From Vicinamibacterales bacterium (lineage in GTDB: Bacteria; Acidobacteriota; Vicinamibacteria; Vicinamibacterales; 2-12-FULL-66-21), in the NCBI GenBank assembly GCA_035699745.1, contig DASSPH010000104.1:1-64000 (forward strand): a stretch of 64,000 bases of DNA, in the 5' to 3' direction. The notes beneath the pieces were generated by a model. It ran no database searches, was not told the DNA's origin, and saw only the letters and a list, made by a program, of their open reading frames with translations. Positions 42,515-51,958 of the stretch are shown piece after piece (position 1 is the stretch's first letter; each line of letters opens with the position of its first letter). A program made the position numbers and the translations under genes.

Positions 42515-43291
42515 TTACTTGGCTGTAGCCTTGAAATAGGCGACGACGCGGGTGAGATCCTGCGGCGGCGGTCCGCCCGACGCGATCACCGCGTAGGTGC
42601 GCTGGTTCGCCGACCAGATGATGGCGTCCTGTCCGATCTTCCGCAGCGCGCGCTGGCGCCCCGTGTCCTGCGGCAGCACGAACAGCGACAGCGGCTTGCC
42701 GCGCCAGTTGTACATCAGGTGCGCGGCGCGGCCGTCGCTCGAGTAGCAGCGGCGCACGTCGACAAGCTGCAGTTCCTCGGCGGCCGCGGCCGGCGGAATC
42801 ACCACCGGCCAACCCTGCTTCTGCTGCCACTGACGTCCTTCGTCGGCGGCGTCGACCGGCGCGGCGGGCACGCTGACCTTGAAGCACTTCACGTGATCGA
42901 CGGCGAGGCTCGCGGCGAGCGCCTCGGCGCCGTCGTTCAAGCCGAGCAGGAAGACGACCGCCACCGCCAGCACTAACGTGGCGGCGACGGAGAGCGGCGC
43001 CCATTTTCGCAGCGTGGCGGCGATACCGGGCGGCGCGGCGCCCGAGGCGGGGATGGCGCGGAGCCGGGCGCAGCGCTCGCGCAGCGCCGCCGGGGCCCGG
43101 GGACTGAGCTCCGCGCGATGCTCGCGGATCAAATCACGCGCCGTGCGCTCGTTGTCCGCCTGCGTCCGGCACGGCGGGCAGGCGGCGAGATGCGCGCCCA
43201 CCGCCGCGTTCTCCGCCGGCGCCGCCTCGCCGTCGACGAACGGCGTCAGCCGCTCGTCGAGGTCGCCGCAGTTCCTGATCCGGTCAGCCAT
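42515..43291 (-). CDS. Membrane anti-sigma factor with zinc-binding domain
   Basis: A 258-residue single-pass protein. The N-terminal ZAS-type zinc finger has His34, Cys38 and Cys41 in HLAACPPC. The TM segment lies at about 98-118 (WAPLSVAATLVLAVAVVFLL). The periplasmic part of about 140 residues includes four cysteines (KCFKVS, RRCYSS among them) and ends RVVAYFKATAK. It is located 23 bp after the ECF sigma gene, so it is that factor's likely antagonist. The adjoining thioredoxin gene raises the idea that the periplasmic cysteines sense redox state. Confidence 0.92.
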   Translation of the reverse strand: MADRIRNCGDLDERLTPFVDGEAAPAENAAVGAHLAACPPCRTQADNERTARDLIREHRAELSPRAPAALRERCARLRAIPASGAAPPGIAATLRKWAPLSVAATLVLAVAVVFLLGLNDGAEALAASLAVDHVKCFKVSVPAAPVDAADEGRQWQQKQGWPVVIPPAAAAEELQLVDVRRCYSSDGRAAHLMYNWRGKPLSLFVLPQDTGRQRALRKIGQDAIIWSANQRTYAVIASGGPPPQDLTRVVAYFKATAK

Positions 43292-43314
43292 GGGTGGTTC
43301 TGCTCATGAGACGC

Positions 43315-43905
43315 CTAATTCCTCACGCCCATCCCCGCCGGCGCCTCGGCGCGGGCGCGGCGGGCCTGCAGCCCTTCGGCGAGGGCCCGCCGTCCGCGCG
43401 AGATGCGCGACATCACCGTGCCGATCGGCACGTCGAGCACGCGGGCAATCTCCGCATACGACAGCTCCTCGACGTCGCGCAGCCAGACCGCCTGCCGGAA
43501 CCCGTCCGGCAGCGCGTCGAGCGCCGCCTGCAGATCGGCGTCGAGCGTCTGCCGGGACAGGATCTGCTCCGGCGTCTCGTCGGCCGGACCGTCACCGGCG
43601 GCCCGCTCGACCGCCTCGCTGTCCACGTCCACCGGGTTGCGCCCCTGGTGGCGGCGGGCGTTCCTGAACGTGTTGTGGAGGATCGTGAACAGCCACGCCT
43701 TCAGGTTGGTGCCGGCCTCGAACTGATGGGCCGCGCGAAACGCCTTCAGATACGTGTCCTGCACCAGATCCTCGGCGTCCGCCGCCCGGCGCGTCAGGCG
43801 CAGCGCCAGCCCGTAGAGGCTGTCGATGTGCGACAAGGCCGCGCGTGCAAACTCGTCGTCGGCACCGCGATCCTGGCCCCGGGTGGAAGAACGGCGGAAC
43901 GCCAT
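43315..43905 (-). CDS. ECF (sigma-70 family) RNA polymerase sigma factor
   Basis: A 196-residue sigma factor. The sigma2 region ([58 protein letters not shown]) binds -10 and core. The sigma4 region ([40 protein letters not shown]) binds -35. I take the ATG at 43905; a GTG four codons upstream (MFSY extension) is possible. It is paired with the downstream membrane anti-sigma. The 237 bp upstream (43906-44142) hold the divergent promoters for this operon and the 44143 gene. Confidence 0.93.
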   Translation of the reverse strand: MAFRRSSTRGQDRGADDEFARAALSHIDSLYGLALRLTRRAADAEDLVQDTYLKAFRAAHQFEAGTNLKAWLFTILHNTFRNARRHQGRNPVDVDSEAVERAAGDGPADETPEQILSRQTLDADLQAALDALPDGFRQAVWLRDVEELSYAEIARVLDVPIGTVMSRISRGRRALAEGLQARRARAEAPAGMGVRN

Positions 43906-44090
43906 GTAGGAAAACACCGGCGGGATGCCGGTTTATTCCTCGATTGTATCGCGCGGAGGACACCGGCCGTTGCCGGCGGGGGACAGTCGAGCGCCGCCGG
44001 ATCACGGAATTCGCGGCCGCGGCGACCTCGGCCGGGGGCACGTGGCTTGCTGCGCGCCCCGGACGGGCGGTTTGGCCGGGGACCCTGCCG

Positions 44091-44120
44091 TTGCGGCAAA
44101 CGTCTTAGTCACAGTAACAT
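44091..44120 (+). promoter_or_regulatory. Possible promoter for the peptidase/BamA-fusion gene
   Basis: TTGCGG (44091-44096) and TAACAT (44115-44120) are spaced 18 bp apart. They lie 22 bp before the ATG at 44143, which has GGTGGAG upstream. The match is moderate. Confidence 0.35.
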
Positions 44121-44142
44121 CGGCACCATCCGAGGTGGAGAC

Positions 44143-47100
44143 ATGAGTACGCGCACCTGGCGCGGTTTACGCGCGCCGTTCGGCATTGCTTTTCTGAGCG
44201 TCTTCGTCGCGGGCACGATCGCCGCCAGCGCACAGACGCCCTTCGTGCCGTACTACAACAAGAATCGCATCAAGTACGACCACTTCAAGTGGCACACCTA
44301 CACGACGGATCACTTCGAGATCTACTACTACCCGGAGATCGAGCCGCACCTCGAGCGCATCGCCAGCTACGCCGAGAGCGCCTATCAGCAGGTCAGCTCG
44401 GATCTGAAGCACGACCTCGCGTTCAAGGTGCCGATGGTCCTCTACAAGACCGCGAGCGAGTTCCAGCAGCAGAACATCGAGCCCGGCGAACTGCCCGAAG
44501 GCGTGCTCGCGTTCGCCGAACCGTATCGCGATCGCATGGTGCTGCCGATCGACGAGCCGTCCGACGCGCTCTACCGCCTGATCACCCACGAACTCACCCA
44601 CATCTTCGAATTCGACATCATCCCCCGCACGCTGCTGCGCCGCGGGCTGCCGCTGTGGGTCGACGAGGGGCTCGCCGACTTCAACACCGGCTACTGGAAC
44701 CCGTTCGACCTGATGTCGGTGCGCGACGCCGCGATCGCCGACATCGTCCCGCCGATGAGCGATTTCCAGGGCGTGCAGTTCGCCGACGGCCGCCTGCCCT
44801 ACAACCTCGGCCACGCCGCGTTCGAGTTCATCGAGTCGAAGTGGGGGAAGGAAGGGCTGCGGCAGTTCCTCTTCGCGCTGCGCAAGAGCGTGATCGGCGG
44901 CGGCGACAGCGCCTACGAGGAAGCCTTCAAGCTGAAGCCGGATGAATTCGACGAGCAGTTCGACAAGTACTTGAAGGACCGCTTCAAGCCGTTCCGCGAC
45001 AAGGAGCGGCCGCAGGATTACGGGCGCGACCTGGCGCCGAAGCGGGGGAAGACCAATTACGTGTCGGTGGTCTCCATCGAGCCGTCCCCCTCCGGCGACA
45101 TGCTGGCCGTGGCGGCCGGCAACCGCAAGGATCAGGAACTGGACATCATCCTGCTGTCGACCAAGGACAGCAAGGTGATCGGCAATCTCACCGGCGGGTT
45201 CAACACCGGCTTCGGATTCGAGTACATCGCGACGCCGGGAGGGTTCCGCGGCAACGCGGTGCCGTGGATGTCGTGGTCCCCCGTCGGCGATCGCATCGCC
45301 TACTTCGCGCGCAAGGAGAAGCAGAAGGAGCTGGTGCTCCAGAACGTCCTGTCGAAGAAGATCGAGAAGCGCCATCAGATCAAGTCGGTCGACATGGCGG
45401 AGTCGCCCGACATCAGCCCTGACGGCCGGATGGTCGCGTTCGCCGGCCTGCGCAACGCCGTCGGCGACATCTTCACCATCAATCTCGACACCGGCGAAAT
45501 CAAGAACGTGACGAACGACAGCTTCGGCGACTACGGGCCGACCTGGTCGCCCGACGGCAAGTCGATCGTCTACCTGGCGCGGGTGAGCGGCAACGACAAG
45601 CTGTTCCGCCTCGATGTCGCCAGCGGACAGAAGACGCAGCTCACGTTCGGCACCCACGACGAAGGGGCGGCGCAGTTCATCGACGCCGACACGCTGGTGT
45701 TTCCGTCGACCGCGGTCGATCCGAACCAGCCGATCACCCCGGAGGTGGCGCGCAACGGCAACATCTACAACGTGTGGACGCTCAGCCTCAAGACCAACGA
45801 GCTGAAGCAGTACACCGACGCGCTCGGCGGCAACGTCTCGCCCGTGGTCCTGCGGGACGAAGGCAAGGCCCAGCGGGTGGCGTTCATCACCTATTACAAG
45901 GGGGAGTACGGCATCCACACGGTGCCGTCCCAGAAGGAAGCGCTGCACACCGTCGCCACCGCCGACTTCGGCACGCCCGGGCCGATCATCGAGTTCCAGC
46001 CGCCGCTCAGCCACACGCTGGTGGAGAGCAACAAGCGCGTGAAGGGGCGGTTCGAGAAGCTGTTCCTGGAAGGACGCCCGCCGGTCAATGTCGGGGTCAC
46101 CAGCGGCGGCGACATCTTCGGCGGCACGCAGGTGACCTTCACCGACGTCCTCGGCGATCAGCAGTTCAGCCTGTATGCCGAGTCGGTCTCGCAGTACCGC
46201 ACGCTGTCGTTCTCGTACCTGAACCTGTCGCGCCGCCTGCAGTACGCGCTGCAGGGCTTCTCGCAGACGCAGTTCTACTACGCCAACAACGCCGGCACGT
46301 TCTACGCCGCGCAGTACGGGTTCCTCAGCCACGACGACGCGCTGGCGACGCAGACGGCGCGCGGCGGCACGGCGTTCGGCATCTATCCGATCAACCGCTA
46401 CGCGCGATTCGAGCTGTCGGGCGGATTGATCCAGTTCCAGCAGCGCTACGACGACCCGGACCTCCAGGCGGTGGCCGACGACTACCAGCAGCAGTTCTAC
46501 GGCCGGAGCCTGTTCGCCGACGGCAAGCTGCTGCCGCTCGGCATCGCCTACGTGCGCGAGACCACGGTGTTCCGCGAGTACGGCCCGCTCTCCGGGCATA
46601 CCCTGCGGGTCGGCTACGAATACGCGCCGAAGATGAGTGGCTTCATCTCGCGGCAGACCGCCGACGTCGACGCGAGAAAGTACATCCGGCTGGCCACCAA
46701 CGGCGTGCTCGCGTTCCGTTTCCGCGGCCTCAAGAGCTGGGGCGATTACCCGTCGTACCTGTATTCGGGCGGCAACTCCGAGCTGCGCGGGTACGAGTAT
46801 CTCGAGTTCATCGGCAACAAGGCGTTCTTCGCCAACGCCGAACTGCGCTTCCCCGTCATCGAGGCGGCGCTCACGCCGCTCGGCGTCATCGGCGGACTGC
46901 GCGCGGTGATGTTCGCGAATTTCGGCGGCTCGCAGTTCGCGCAGAACAAGCTGCGGCTCTACACGCGCGAGCCGATCAGCCAGCAGCCGATCCTCGACTA
47001 CGTGCAGAATCCGTTCACCGGCCAGATCACGCCGATTCTGGGGCCGGTGAAGAACGTGACCGGCTTCCGTCTGGTCGACGGCCGTGCGTCCTACGGCATC

Positions 47101-47280
47101 GGCCTCGAGACCTTTGCGCTCGGCTTCCCGATCCATTTCGACTGGTCGTGGCGGACGCTGTTCAACAAGGACTGGGAGGACCTCGTGTACTCGTACCGCG
47201 CGGCGCTCGACGGCGAGAGCAGCGGCAGCCGCTGGCTGCGCCGGCCGAAGTTCAGCGTCTGGATTGGCTACGACTTCTAG
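44143..47280 (+). CDS. Fusion of gluzincin peptidase, WD40-like propeller and BamA-type barrel
   Basis: A 1045-residue outer-membrane protein. The signal peptide ends near SAQTPF (residue about 30). Residues about 45-290 are a peptidase-MA-like domain with zinc ligands His149 and His153 (THELTHIF) and Glu175 (WVDEGLADF). Residues about 300-610 carry TolB/PD40-type propeller repeats (SPDISPDGRMVAFAGL; YGPTWSPDGKSIVYLARV). Residues about 650-1045 form a bacterial-surface-antigen (BamA/TamA-like) barrel (GVTSGGDIFGGTQVTFTDVL; SELRGYEYLEFIGNKAFFAN), ending WIGYDF with terminal Phe. No POTRA domains are visible. It may act in outer-membrane protein handling or surface proteolysis. Confidence 0.92.
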   Translation: MSTRTWRGLRAPFGIAFLSVFVAGTIAASAQTPFVPYYNKNRIKYDHFKWHTYTTDHFEIYYYPEIEPHLERIASYAESAYQQVSSDLKHDLAFKVPMVLYKTASEFQQQNIEPGELPEGVLAFAEPYRDRMVLPIDEPSDALYRLITHELTHIFEFDIIPRTLLRRGLPLWVDEGLADFNTGYWNPFDLMSVRDAAIADIVPPMSDFQGVQFADGRLPYNLGHAAFEFIESKWGKEGLRQFLFALRKSVIGGGDSAYEEAFKLKPDEFDEQFDKYLKDRFKPFRDKERPQDYGRDLAPKRGKTNYVSVVSIEPSPSGDMLAVAAGNRKDQELDIILLSTKDSKVIGNLTGGFNTGFGFEYIATPGGFRGNAVPWMSWSPVGDRIAYFARKEKQKELVLQNVLSKKIEKRHQIKSVDMAESPDISPDGRMVAFAGLRNAVGDIFTINLDTGEIKNVTNDSFGDYGPTWSPDGKSIVYLARVSGNDKLFRLDVASGQKTQLTFGTHDEGAAQFIDADTLVFPSTAVDPNQPITPEVARNGNIYNVWTLSLKTNELKQYTDALGGNVSPVVLRDEGKAQRVAFITYYKGEYGIHTVPSQKEALHTVATADFGTPGPIIEFQPPLSHTLVESNKRVKGRFEKLFLEGRPPVNVGVTSGGDIFGGTQVTFTDVLGDQQFSLYAESVSQYRTLSFSYLNLSRRLQYALQGFSQTQFYYANNAGTFYAAQYGFLSHDDALATQTARGGTAFGIYPINRYARFELSGGLIQFQQRYDDPDLQAVADDYQQQFYGRSLFADGKLLPLGIAYVRETTVFREYGPLSGHTLRVGYEYAPKMSGFISRQTADVDARKYIRLATNGVLAFRFRGLKSWGDYPSYLYSGGNSELRGYEYLEFIGNKAFFANAELRFPVIEAALTPLGVIGGLRAVMFANFGGSQFAQNKLRLYTREPISQQPILDYVQNPFTGQITPILGPVKNVTGFRLVDGRASYGIGLETFALGFPIHFDWSWRTLFNKDWEDLVYSYRAALDGESSGSRWLRRPKFSVWIGYDF

Positions 47281-47287
47281 TACTTGA

Positions 47288-47527
47288 ATGGGTTGCGGCT
47301 GCGGGTCGGTCGTCAAGCTGCTGGCCGATTATCTCGAGCGCCAGCTCCGCCCGGACCTCCGGGCGGAGCTGGAGGCGCACCTGCAGAAGTGCCCGCGGTG
47401 CGTCGCGCAGCTCCGCACCTACGAGTCCACCGTCTCGCTGCTCCGCTCGCTCCGCGACGAGGAACTGCCGCCGGATCTGCGCCTCACCGTCAGGTCGTTC
47501 ATCGACGCCAAATGCCACGACAACTAG
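47288..47527 (+). CDS. Soluble zinc-binding anti-sigma-like protein
   Basis: A 79-residue protein with a ZAS-type finger, His31-Cys35-Cys38 in HLQKCPRC, and further Cys residues near both ends (MGCGCGSV; DAKCHDN). It has no transmembrane helix. The sequence between, CVAQLRTYESTVSLLRSLRD, is helical. It is like soluble redox-sensing anti-sigmas such as RsrA in outline. It is 7 bp after the outer-membrane fusion gene and overlaps the thioesterase gene by 16 bp. No sigma gene is adjacent; the nearest is at 43315 and has its own membrane anti-sigma. Confidence 0.8.
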   Translation: MGCGCGSVVKLLADYLERQLRPDLRAELEAHLQKCPRCVAQLRTYESTVSLLRSLRDEELPPDLRLTVRSFIDAKCHDN

Positions 47528-48024
47528 CGCCGAAGCGGGCCGTGGAGTCCGCGACGGAGATGGTGCAGGTCGTTCTGCCGAACGACGCCAATCCGCTGGG
47601 CTACATCCTCGGCGGCACGGTGATGCACCTCATCGACATCGCCGGCGCCATTGCCTGCCACCGCCACACCCGCAGCCTGCTGGTCACCGCCGCGGTCGAC
47701 GGCCTGCAGTTCCTGCACCCGATCAAGGTGGGCGATCTGATCATCCTGAAGGCGCGCGTGACCGCGGCCTGGAGCACGTCGCTCGAAGTGGAAGTGGAAG
47801 TGTTCTCGGAAGAGACGCTGACCGGCGTGCGGCGGATGACCAGCCGCGCCTACCTGACGTTCGTCGCGATCGATCGCGACAACCGGCGGATCCCCATCCC
47901 GGGACTGGTGCTCGAGACCGACGAGGAGAAGCAGCGCGCCGCCGACGCCAACCGGCGCCGCGCCGAGCGGCTGCTGGCGCGCAAGGACCTCGAGTCGCGC
48001 GCGACGCCGGCGGTGATGCCGTAG
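47512..48024 (+). CDS. Acyl-CoA thioesterase, YciA-type hotdog fold
   Basis: A 170-residue cytoplasmic enzyme hydrolysing acyl-CoA. It shows the family segment DANPLGYILGGTVMHLIDIA with the catalytic Asp, then LVTAAVDGLQFLHPIKVGDL and SRAYLTFVAIDRDNRRIPIP. A basic helix follows (ANRRRAERLLARKDLESRAT). The ATG at 47512 sits within the preceding anti-sigma-like gene, so translation is coupled. It is convergent with the ferredoxin gene. Confidence 0.92.
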   Translation: MPRQLAPKRAVESATEMVQVVLPNDANPLGYILGGTVMHLIDIAGAIACHRHTRSLLVTAAVDGLQFLHPIKVGDLIILKARVTAAWSTSLEVEVEVFSEETLTGVRRMTSRAYLTFVAIDRDNRRIPIPGLVLETDEEKQRAADANRRRAERLLARKDLESRATPAVMP

Positions 48025-48076
48025 ACGGATCGCCCCGCCCCGCGCGCGGTGCCGCGTCAGCCGCGCCGGCCGCCGT

Positions 48077-48337
48077 TCACTTCTGGTAGAACTGCGCGTT
48101 CTTCGGAATGAACCCCTTCCACTTGTCCGGGGTTTCGTCGAGCGCGAAGATCGCCTCTACCGGACACGCCGGGACGCATGCGCCGCAGTCGATGCACTCG
48201 TCAGGGTGAATGAAGAGCTGCTCGACGGTGGCGAACTCGGGTTCATCCTTGCGTGGGTGGATGCAATCCACCGGACAGACGTCCACGCACGCGGTGTCCT
48301 TGGTCCCGATGCAGGGTTCGCAGATGATGTAGGCCAC
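48077..48337 (-). CDS. fdxA: 7Fe-type ferredoxin (4Fe-4S plus 3Fe-4S or second 4Fe-4S)
   Basis: An 86-residue electron carrier. Cysteines lie at 6, 9, 17, 21, 25, 48, 51, 54 and 58. The first set CEPCIGTKDTACVDVCPVDC has the wide spacing of Azotobacter-type FdI. The second CIDCGACVPACPVEAIF is a canonical 4Fe-4S motif. The C-terminal extension ALDETPDKWKGFIPKNAQFY is typical of the FdxA group. The start is GTG at 48337. AT-rich TATATAGTTATAG is just upstream on the coding strand and may be the promoter -10, implying a short or absent leader. It is divergent from the outer-membrane barrel gene, 22 bp apart. Confidence 0.93.
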   Translation of the reverse strand: MAYIICEPCIGTKDTACVDVCPVDCIHPRKDEPEFATVEQLFIHPDECIDCGACVPACPVEAIFALDETPDKWKGFIPKNAQFYQK

Positions 48338-48359
48338 GGCTATAACTATATACCACCCC

Positions 48360-49547
48360 ATGTTTACCTGGCGACGCCTCGCCGCCGCATCCCTCCTGCT
48401 CTGCGTCCCCGCGGGCGCGCGCGCGCAGCTCACCGCGAGCGGTGAAGTGACCGCGACCGCCGGCAGCCGTGACGGCGCGGCGTTCTTCAACTACACCGAC
48501 TACGAACACAACGCGCTGCGCATGTTCCGGGTGTCGCTCGCGGGAATGTGGCGCGCCGGATCGCGGCTCGCGCTGCTCGGCGAGGTGCGATCCGAGGACG
48601 CGCAGCGTCTGATCCCCTATGCGGTGTACGCGCGCGTGCGCCCCTTCGCCGGCCGCCCCTTCTTCGTGCAGGCCGGCCGGATTCCGCCGGTGTTCGGCGC
48701 GTTCAGCCGCCGCAGTTACGGAACCGAGGGGAACGCGCTCATCGGCTATCCCCTCGCCTACCAGTACCTCACCTCGCTGCGCCCGGACGCGATTCCCGCG
48801 TCGGCCGACGATCTGCTGGCGATGCGGGGCCGCGGCTGGCGCGCCACCTTCCCGATCGGCTCGGCCGCGCAGGCGCCCGGCGTGCCGCTCATGAGCGCCT
48901 ATCGCTGGGACACCGGCGTCGAGGCCTACGCCACCGGCCGCCGCATCGACGGCTCCGTCGCGGTGACCAGGGGAACGCTGTCGAAGCCGCGGGTGCGCGA
49001 CGACAACGACGGCGTGCAGGTGTCCGGCAGGGTGGCGTGGAAGCCGATCGTCGGGCTGGTCGTCGGCGCGTCGGCGGCGCGCGGCGCGTTCCTGGCGCGT
49101 TCGGTCGCGAACCTCGGCGCCGTCCGGACGGACGGCCCGTTCACGCAGCGCGCCCTCGGCGTGGACGCGGAGTACTCGCGCGATTACTGGATCGTGCGCG
49201 GTGAAGTGATCGCCAGCCGGTGGACGCTGCCGGCGCTCGCCGCGCCGTCGCTCGACGACCCGCTCGGCGCGATCGGCGGCTTCCTCGAAGGGCGCTACCG
49301 CTTCGGCGCGCGCTATTTCGCGGCCGCCCGCGCCGATCGCCTGACCTTCTCGAAGGTCCGCGGCCAGCGGCTGTTCGGCGGCGAGCCCACCACCTGGGAC
49401 GCGCCGGTGACGCGCGTCGAAGTCGGGGCGGGACTGTACCTCCGGCGCAACCTCACCGCCCGGGCGGCGGTTCAGCGCAACTGGCGCGACGGCGGGCGGA
49501 TCACGGCCCGGACCTTCCTCTCCGGGCAGCTGGCGTACTGGTTCTGA
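48360..49547 (+). CDS. Outer-membrane beta-barrel protein, unknown family
   Basis: A 395-residue protein. The signal peptide RLAAASLLLCVPAGARAQ is followed by alternating amphipathic strands with many aromatic residues (DGAAFFNYTDYEHNALRMFR; AVYARVRPFAGRPFFVQAGR; GGFLEGRYRFGARYFAAARA). The ending LSGQLAYWF with terminal Phe is the outer-membrane barrel signature. It is probably porin-like; I do not recognise the family. It begins a gene set that continues without gaps into a cupredoxin-like protein, a histidine kinase and a sigma-54 activator (stop and next ATG adjoin as TGAATG). Confidence 0.85.
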   Translation: MFTWRRLAAASLLLCVPAGARAQLTASGEVTATAGSRDGAAFFNYTDYEHNALRMFRVSLAGMWRAGSRLALLGEVRSEDAQRLIPYAVYARVRPFAGRPFFVQAGRIPPVFGAFSRRSYGTEGNALIGYPLAYQYLTSLRPDAIPASADDLLAMRGRGWRATFPIGSAAQAPGVPLMSAYRWDTGVEAYATGRRIDGSVAVTRGTLSKPRVRDDNDGVQVSGRVAWKPIVGLVVGASAARGAFLARSVANLGAVRTDGPFTQRALGVDAEYSRDYWIVRGEVIASRWTLPALAAPSLDDPLGAIGGFLEGRYRFGARYFAAARADRLTFSKVRGQRLFGGEPTTWDAPVTRVEVGAGLYLRRNLTARAAVQRNWRDGGRITARTFLSGQLAYWF

Positions 49548-50213
49548 ATGCCGGGGCTGGCGGTGTTGCTGACTGTGGGGCTCGCCCTCGTGCTGGCCGG
49601 CGGACGTCCGGCGTCCGGCACGATCCGCGGACGCGTCGACGTGCGCGTGGAGCGCAGTCTGCGCGACGCCCGGCCCGATCCGGGCGGACTCGGCATGGGG
49701 CAGGCTCGCGATCCGGCCGAGCGCCGCAGCAGCGTCGTCTATCTCGAGACGGCGCCGCGCGCCGCCTTCGAGCCCGGCGAGGACCGGCGCGCCCGGCTCA
49801 ACCAGCGCGACGAGCGGTTCGTGCCGCACGTGCTCGCCGTCGCGGCCGGCACCTGGGTCGACTTTCCGAACACCGACATGACGTACCACAACGTGTTCTC
49901 GCTCTCGAAGGGGCACGAGTTCAACCTCGGGCGCTACGCCTCCGGCCGCTCCCGCGCATGGCGCTTCGATCGGCCGGGCATCGTCCGCGTGTTCTGCGAG
50001 ATCCACTCGCACATGAGCGCGTTCATCCTCGTCTTCGCGCATCGCTACTTCGCGGTGACCGACGACGACGGCCGCTACAGGATCGAGGGGGTGCCGCCCG
50101 GCACCTACACGCTGGCGGTGTGGAACGAGACACTGTCCGGTGAGCCGCCCAGACGCCAGGTCGCGATCGGCGAGTCCGGCGGCGACGTCTCTGCGGACTT
50201 CACACTGCGATGA
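49548..50213 (+). CDS. Exported cupredoxin-like protein with regulatory carboxypeptidase-like domain
   Basis: A 221-residue protein. An N-terminal hydrophobic segment (LAVLLTVGLALVLAGG) is followed by a cupredoxin-like region resembling methylamine-utilisation-type proteins. A candidate ligand His lies in FPNTDMTYHNVFSLSKGHEF, and Cys/His/His/Met in VFCEIHSHMSAF. Residues about 165-221 form a carboxypeptidase-regulatory-like sandwich (VTDDDGRYRIEGVPPGTYTL). The start follows the barrel gene's stop directly, and the stop overlaps the kinase start by 4 bp. It may bind copper and sense or transfer electrons; its position just before a sensor kinase suggests a signalling partner. Confidence 0.85.
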   Translation: MPGLAVLLTVGLALVLAGGRPASGTIRGRVDVRVERSLRDARPDPGGLGMGQARDPAERRSSVVYLETAPRAAFEPGEDRRARLNQRDERFVPHVLAVAAGTWVDFPNTDMTYHNVFSLSKGHEFNLGRYASGRSRAWRFDRPGIVRVFCEIHSHMSAFILVFAHRYFAVTDDDGRYRIEGVPPGTYTLAVWNETLSGEPPRRQVAIGESGGDVSADFTLR

Positions 50214-51958
50214 ACGTCTCCTCGCTGACCAACCGGATCTTCTTCGCGACGGCGCTGCTCGCCGTCCTGTCGATCGCGGCGGCGGTCTACATCGTCAACC
50301 GGGCGGTGACGCGGCAGGGGGATCGCGAGCTGCAGCGCGGCATCGAGGAAGCCGCCACGCTGGTCGACGAATACCGCAAGTTGAGTTTCGAGGCGTTCAC
50401 CCGTGAAGCCCAGCTCATCGCCGACCTGCCGCGGCTGAAAGCCGCGGTGGATACCCGCGATCCCGAAACCGTTCTGCCGGTCGCGCGCGAGTATCAGAGC
50501 CAGATTGCCAACGCGGATCTGTTTGCCATCGCCGACAAGGACGGACGGATCCTGGCGCGCCTGGGCGGCAGCGACGTCGCCGACGAGGCGCTGGTCGCCG
50601 CAGTGACGCCGCGCGCGTCGACGGCCGCCGATCACGAGGCGTTCTGGCCGGAGCGGCAGGGCATCCTGCTGATCAAGTCGGTGCCGATCTGGATCGATCC
50701 GCAGCAGCCGGCGCTGCTCGGCACGCTGATCCTCGGCGCCAGCCTCGACAACAACCGCGCCGCCCACTTCAAGAAGCTGACCAACAGCGAGATCGCCTTC
50801 GGCGTGAACGGCGCGATTCGCGCCGCGACGCTGCCGACGCATACGTGGCCGTCGCTGGCGGCGCTCCTGTCGCGGCCGGGCGCGTCGGAACGGATCACCC
50901 TGGACGGCGAAGAGTATCTGGCGTTCGCCAACGCGCTCGGGCCGCCGGGGCCGGGCGGGCAGCCGATGAGCGTGGTGCTGCGGTCGCAGACCGAGCAGCT
51001 GCGGTTCCTCAATCAACTGCACACCCAGCTCGGCGCCACTGCGGTCGTCGCCGTCTTCCTCGCCACGCTGTTCGGCTACGCCATCGCGCGGACCGTCACC
51101 CGGCCGCTCGGCGTCGTCACGTCGACGATGCGGGAAATGGCGGCGAGCGGCGACCTCTCGCGGCGGATTCCCGTCCGCGAGGGTCAATGGCAGGACGAGG
51201 ACGCGCGGCTGCTGACCACCACGTTCAACTCGATGACCGACGCCATCGAGCGCTTCCAGCGCGAGGCCACGCAGCGCGAGCGGTTGTCGTCGCTCGGCCG
51301 GCTGTCCACCGTGGTCGCGCACGAAATCCGCAATCCGCTGATGATCATCAAGACCTCGCTGCGGTCGCTCAGGCGCGAGGGGGTGCGTCCGGAGCAGGTG
51401 CAGGCCGCCGCGGGGGACATCGACGAGGAGATCACCCGGCTGAATCGCATCGTCACCGAGGTGCTCGACTTCGCGCGGCCGATCAAGTTCGAACTGGGGT
51501 CCGCCGATCTCAATGCGCTGGCGCGCGATGCGGTGCACGCCGCCGAGGCGGCGGCGGGCTGCACCGGCATCCGGCTGACGCTCGATCCCGGGATCCAGGC
51601 CGCCAATGTCGATGCCGGCCGCCTGCGGCAGGCGCTGGTCAACATCATCGGCAACGCCATCCAGGCGGTCGGCGAGGCCGGGGCGCCGGTCGACGGCCGG
51701 GTGCAGGTCCGCACCGCGCGGCTGGACGGCCGGCGGGCCGCCATTACCGTCACCGACAAGGGGGGCGGCATCCCCCCCGAGGACCTGCCGCGGATCTTCG
51801 ATCCGTTCTTCACCACGCGCCGCACCGGGACCGGCATCGGTCTTGCGATCTCGCGCAACATCATCGAGGGGCTGGGCGGACGGATTGTCGTCGCCAGCGA
51901 GCGCGATCGCGGCACCGAAGTGCGCATCGAGCTGCCCCTCGACGCCGCCACCGCATGA
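50210..51958 (+). CDS. Membrane sensor histidine kinase, NtrB/AtoS-like
   Basis: A 582-residue kinase. TM1 is at about 9-30 ([20 protein letters not shown]) and a periplasmic Cache-like domain at about 35-265 ([40 protein letters not shown]). TM2 is at about 276-296 ([19 protein letters not shown]), then HAMP. HisKA has phosphoacceptor His371 ([10 protein letters not shown]). HATPase has [33 protein letters not shown] and [18 protein letters not shown]. The AHEIRNPL version and [14 protein letters not shown] are typical of kinases that work with NtrC-type activators. The 4 bp overlap at each end makes it part of the tight operon. Confidence 0.95.
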   Translation: MNVSSLTNRIFFATALLAVLSIAAAVYIVNRAVTRQGDRELQRGIEEAATLVDEYRKLSFEAFTREAQLIADLPRLKAAVDTRDPETVLPVAREYQSQIANADLFAIADKDGRILARLGGSDVADEALVAAVTPRASTAADHEAFWPERQGILLIKSVPIWIDPQQPALLGTLILGASLDNNRAAHFKKLTNSEIAFGVNGAIRAATLPTHTWPSLAALLSRPGASERITLDGEEYLAFANALGPPGPGGQPMSVVLRSQTEQLRFLNQLHTQLGATAVVAVFLATLFGYAIARTVTRPLGVVTSTMREMAASGDLSRRIPVREGQWQDEDARLLTTTFNSMTDAIERFQREATQRERLSSLGRLSTVVAHEIRNPLMIIKTSLRSLRREGVRPEQVQAAAGDIDEEITRLNRIVTEVLDFARPIKFELGSADLNALARDAVHAAEAAAGCTGIRLTLDPGIQAANVDAGRLRQALVNIIGNAIQAVGEAGAPVDGRVQVRTARLDGRRAAITVTDKGGGIPPEDLPRIFDPFFTTRRTGTGIGLAISRNIIEGLGGRIVVASERDRGTEVRIELPLDAATA

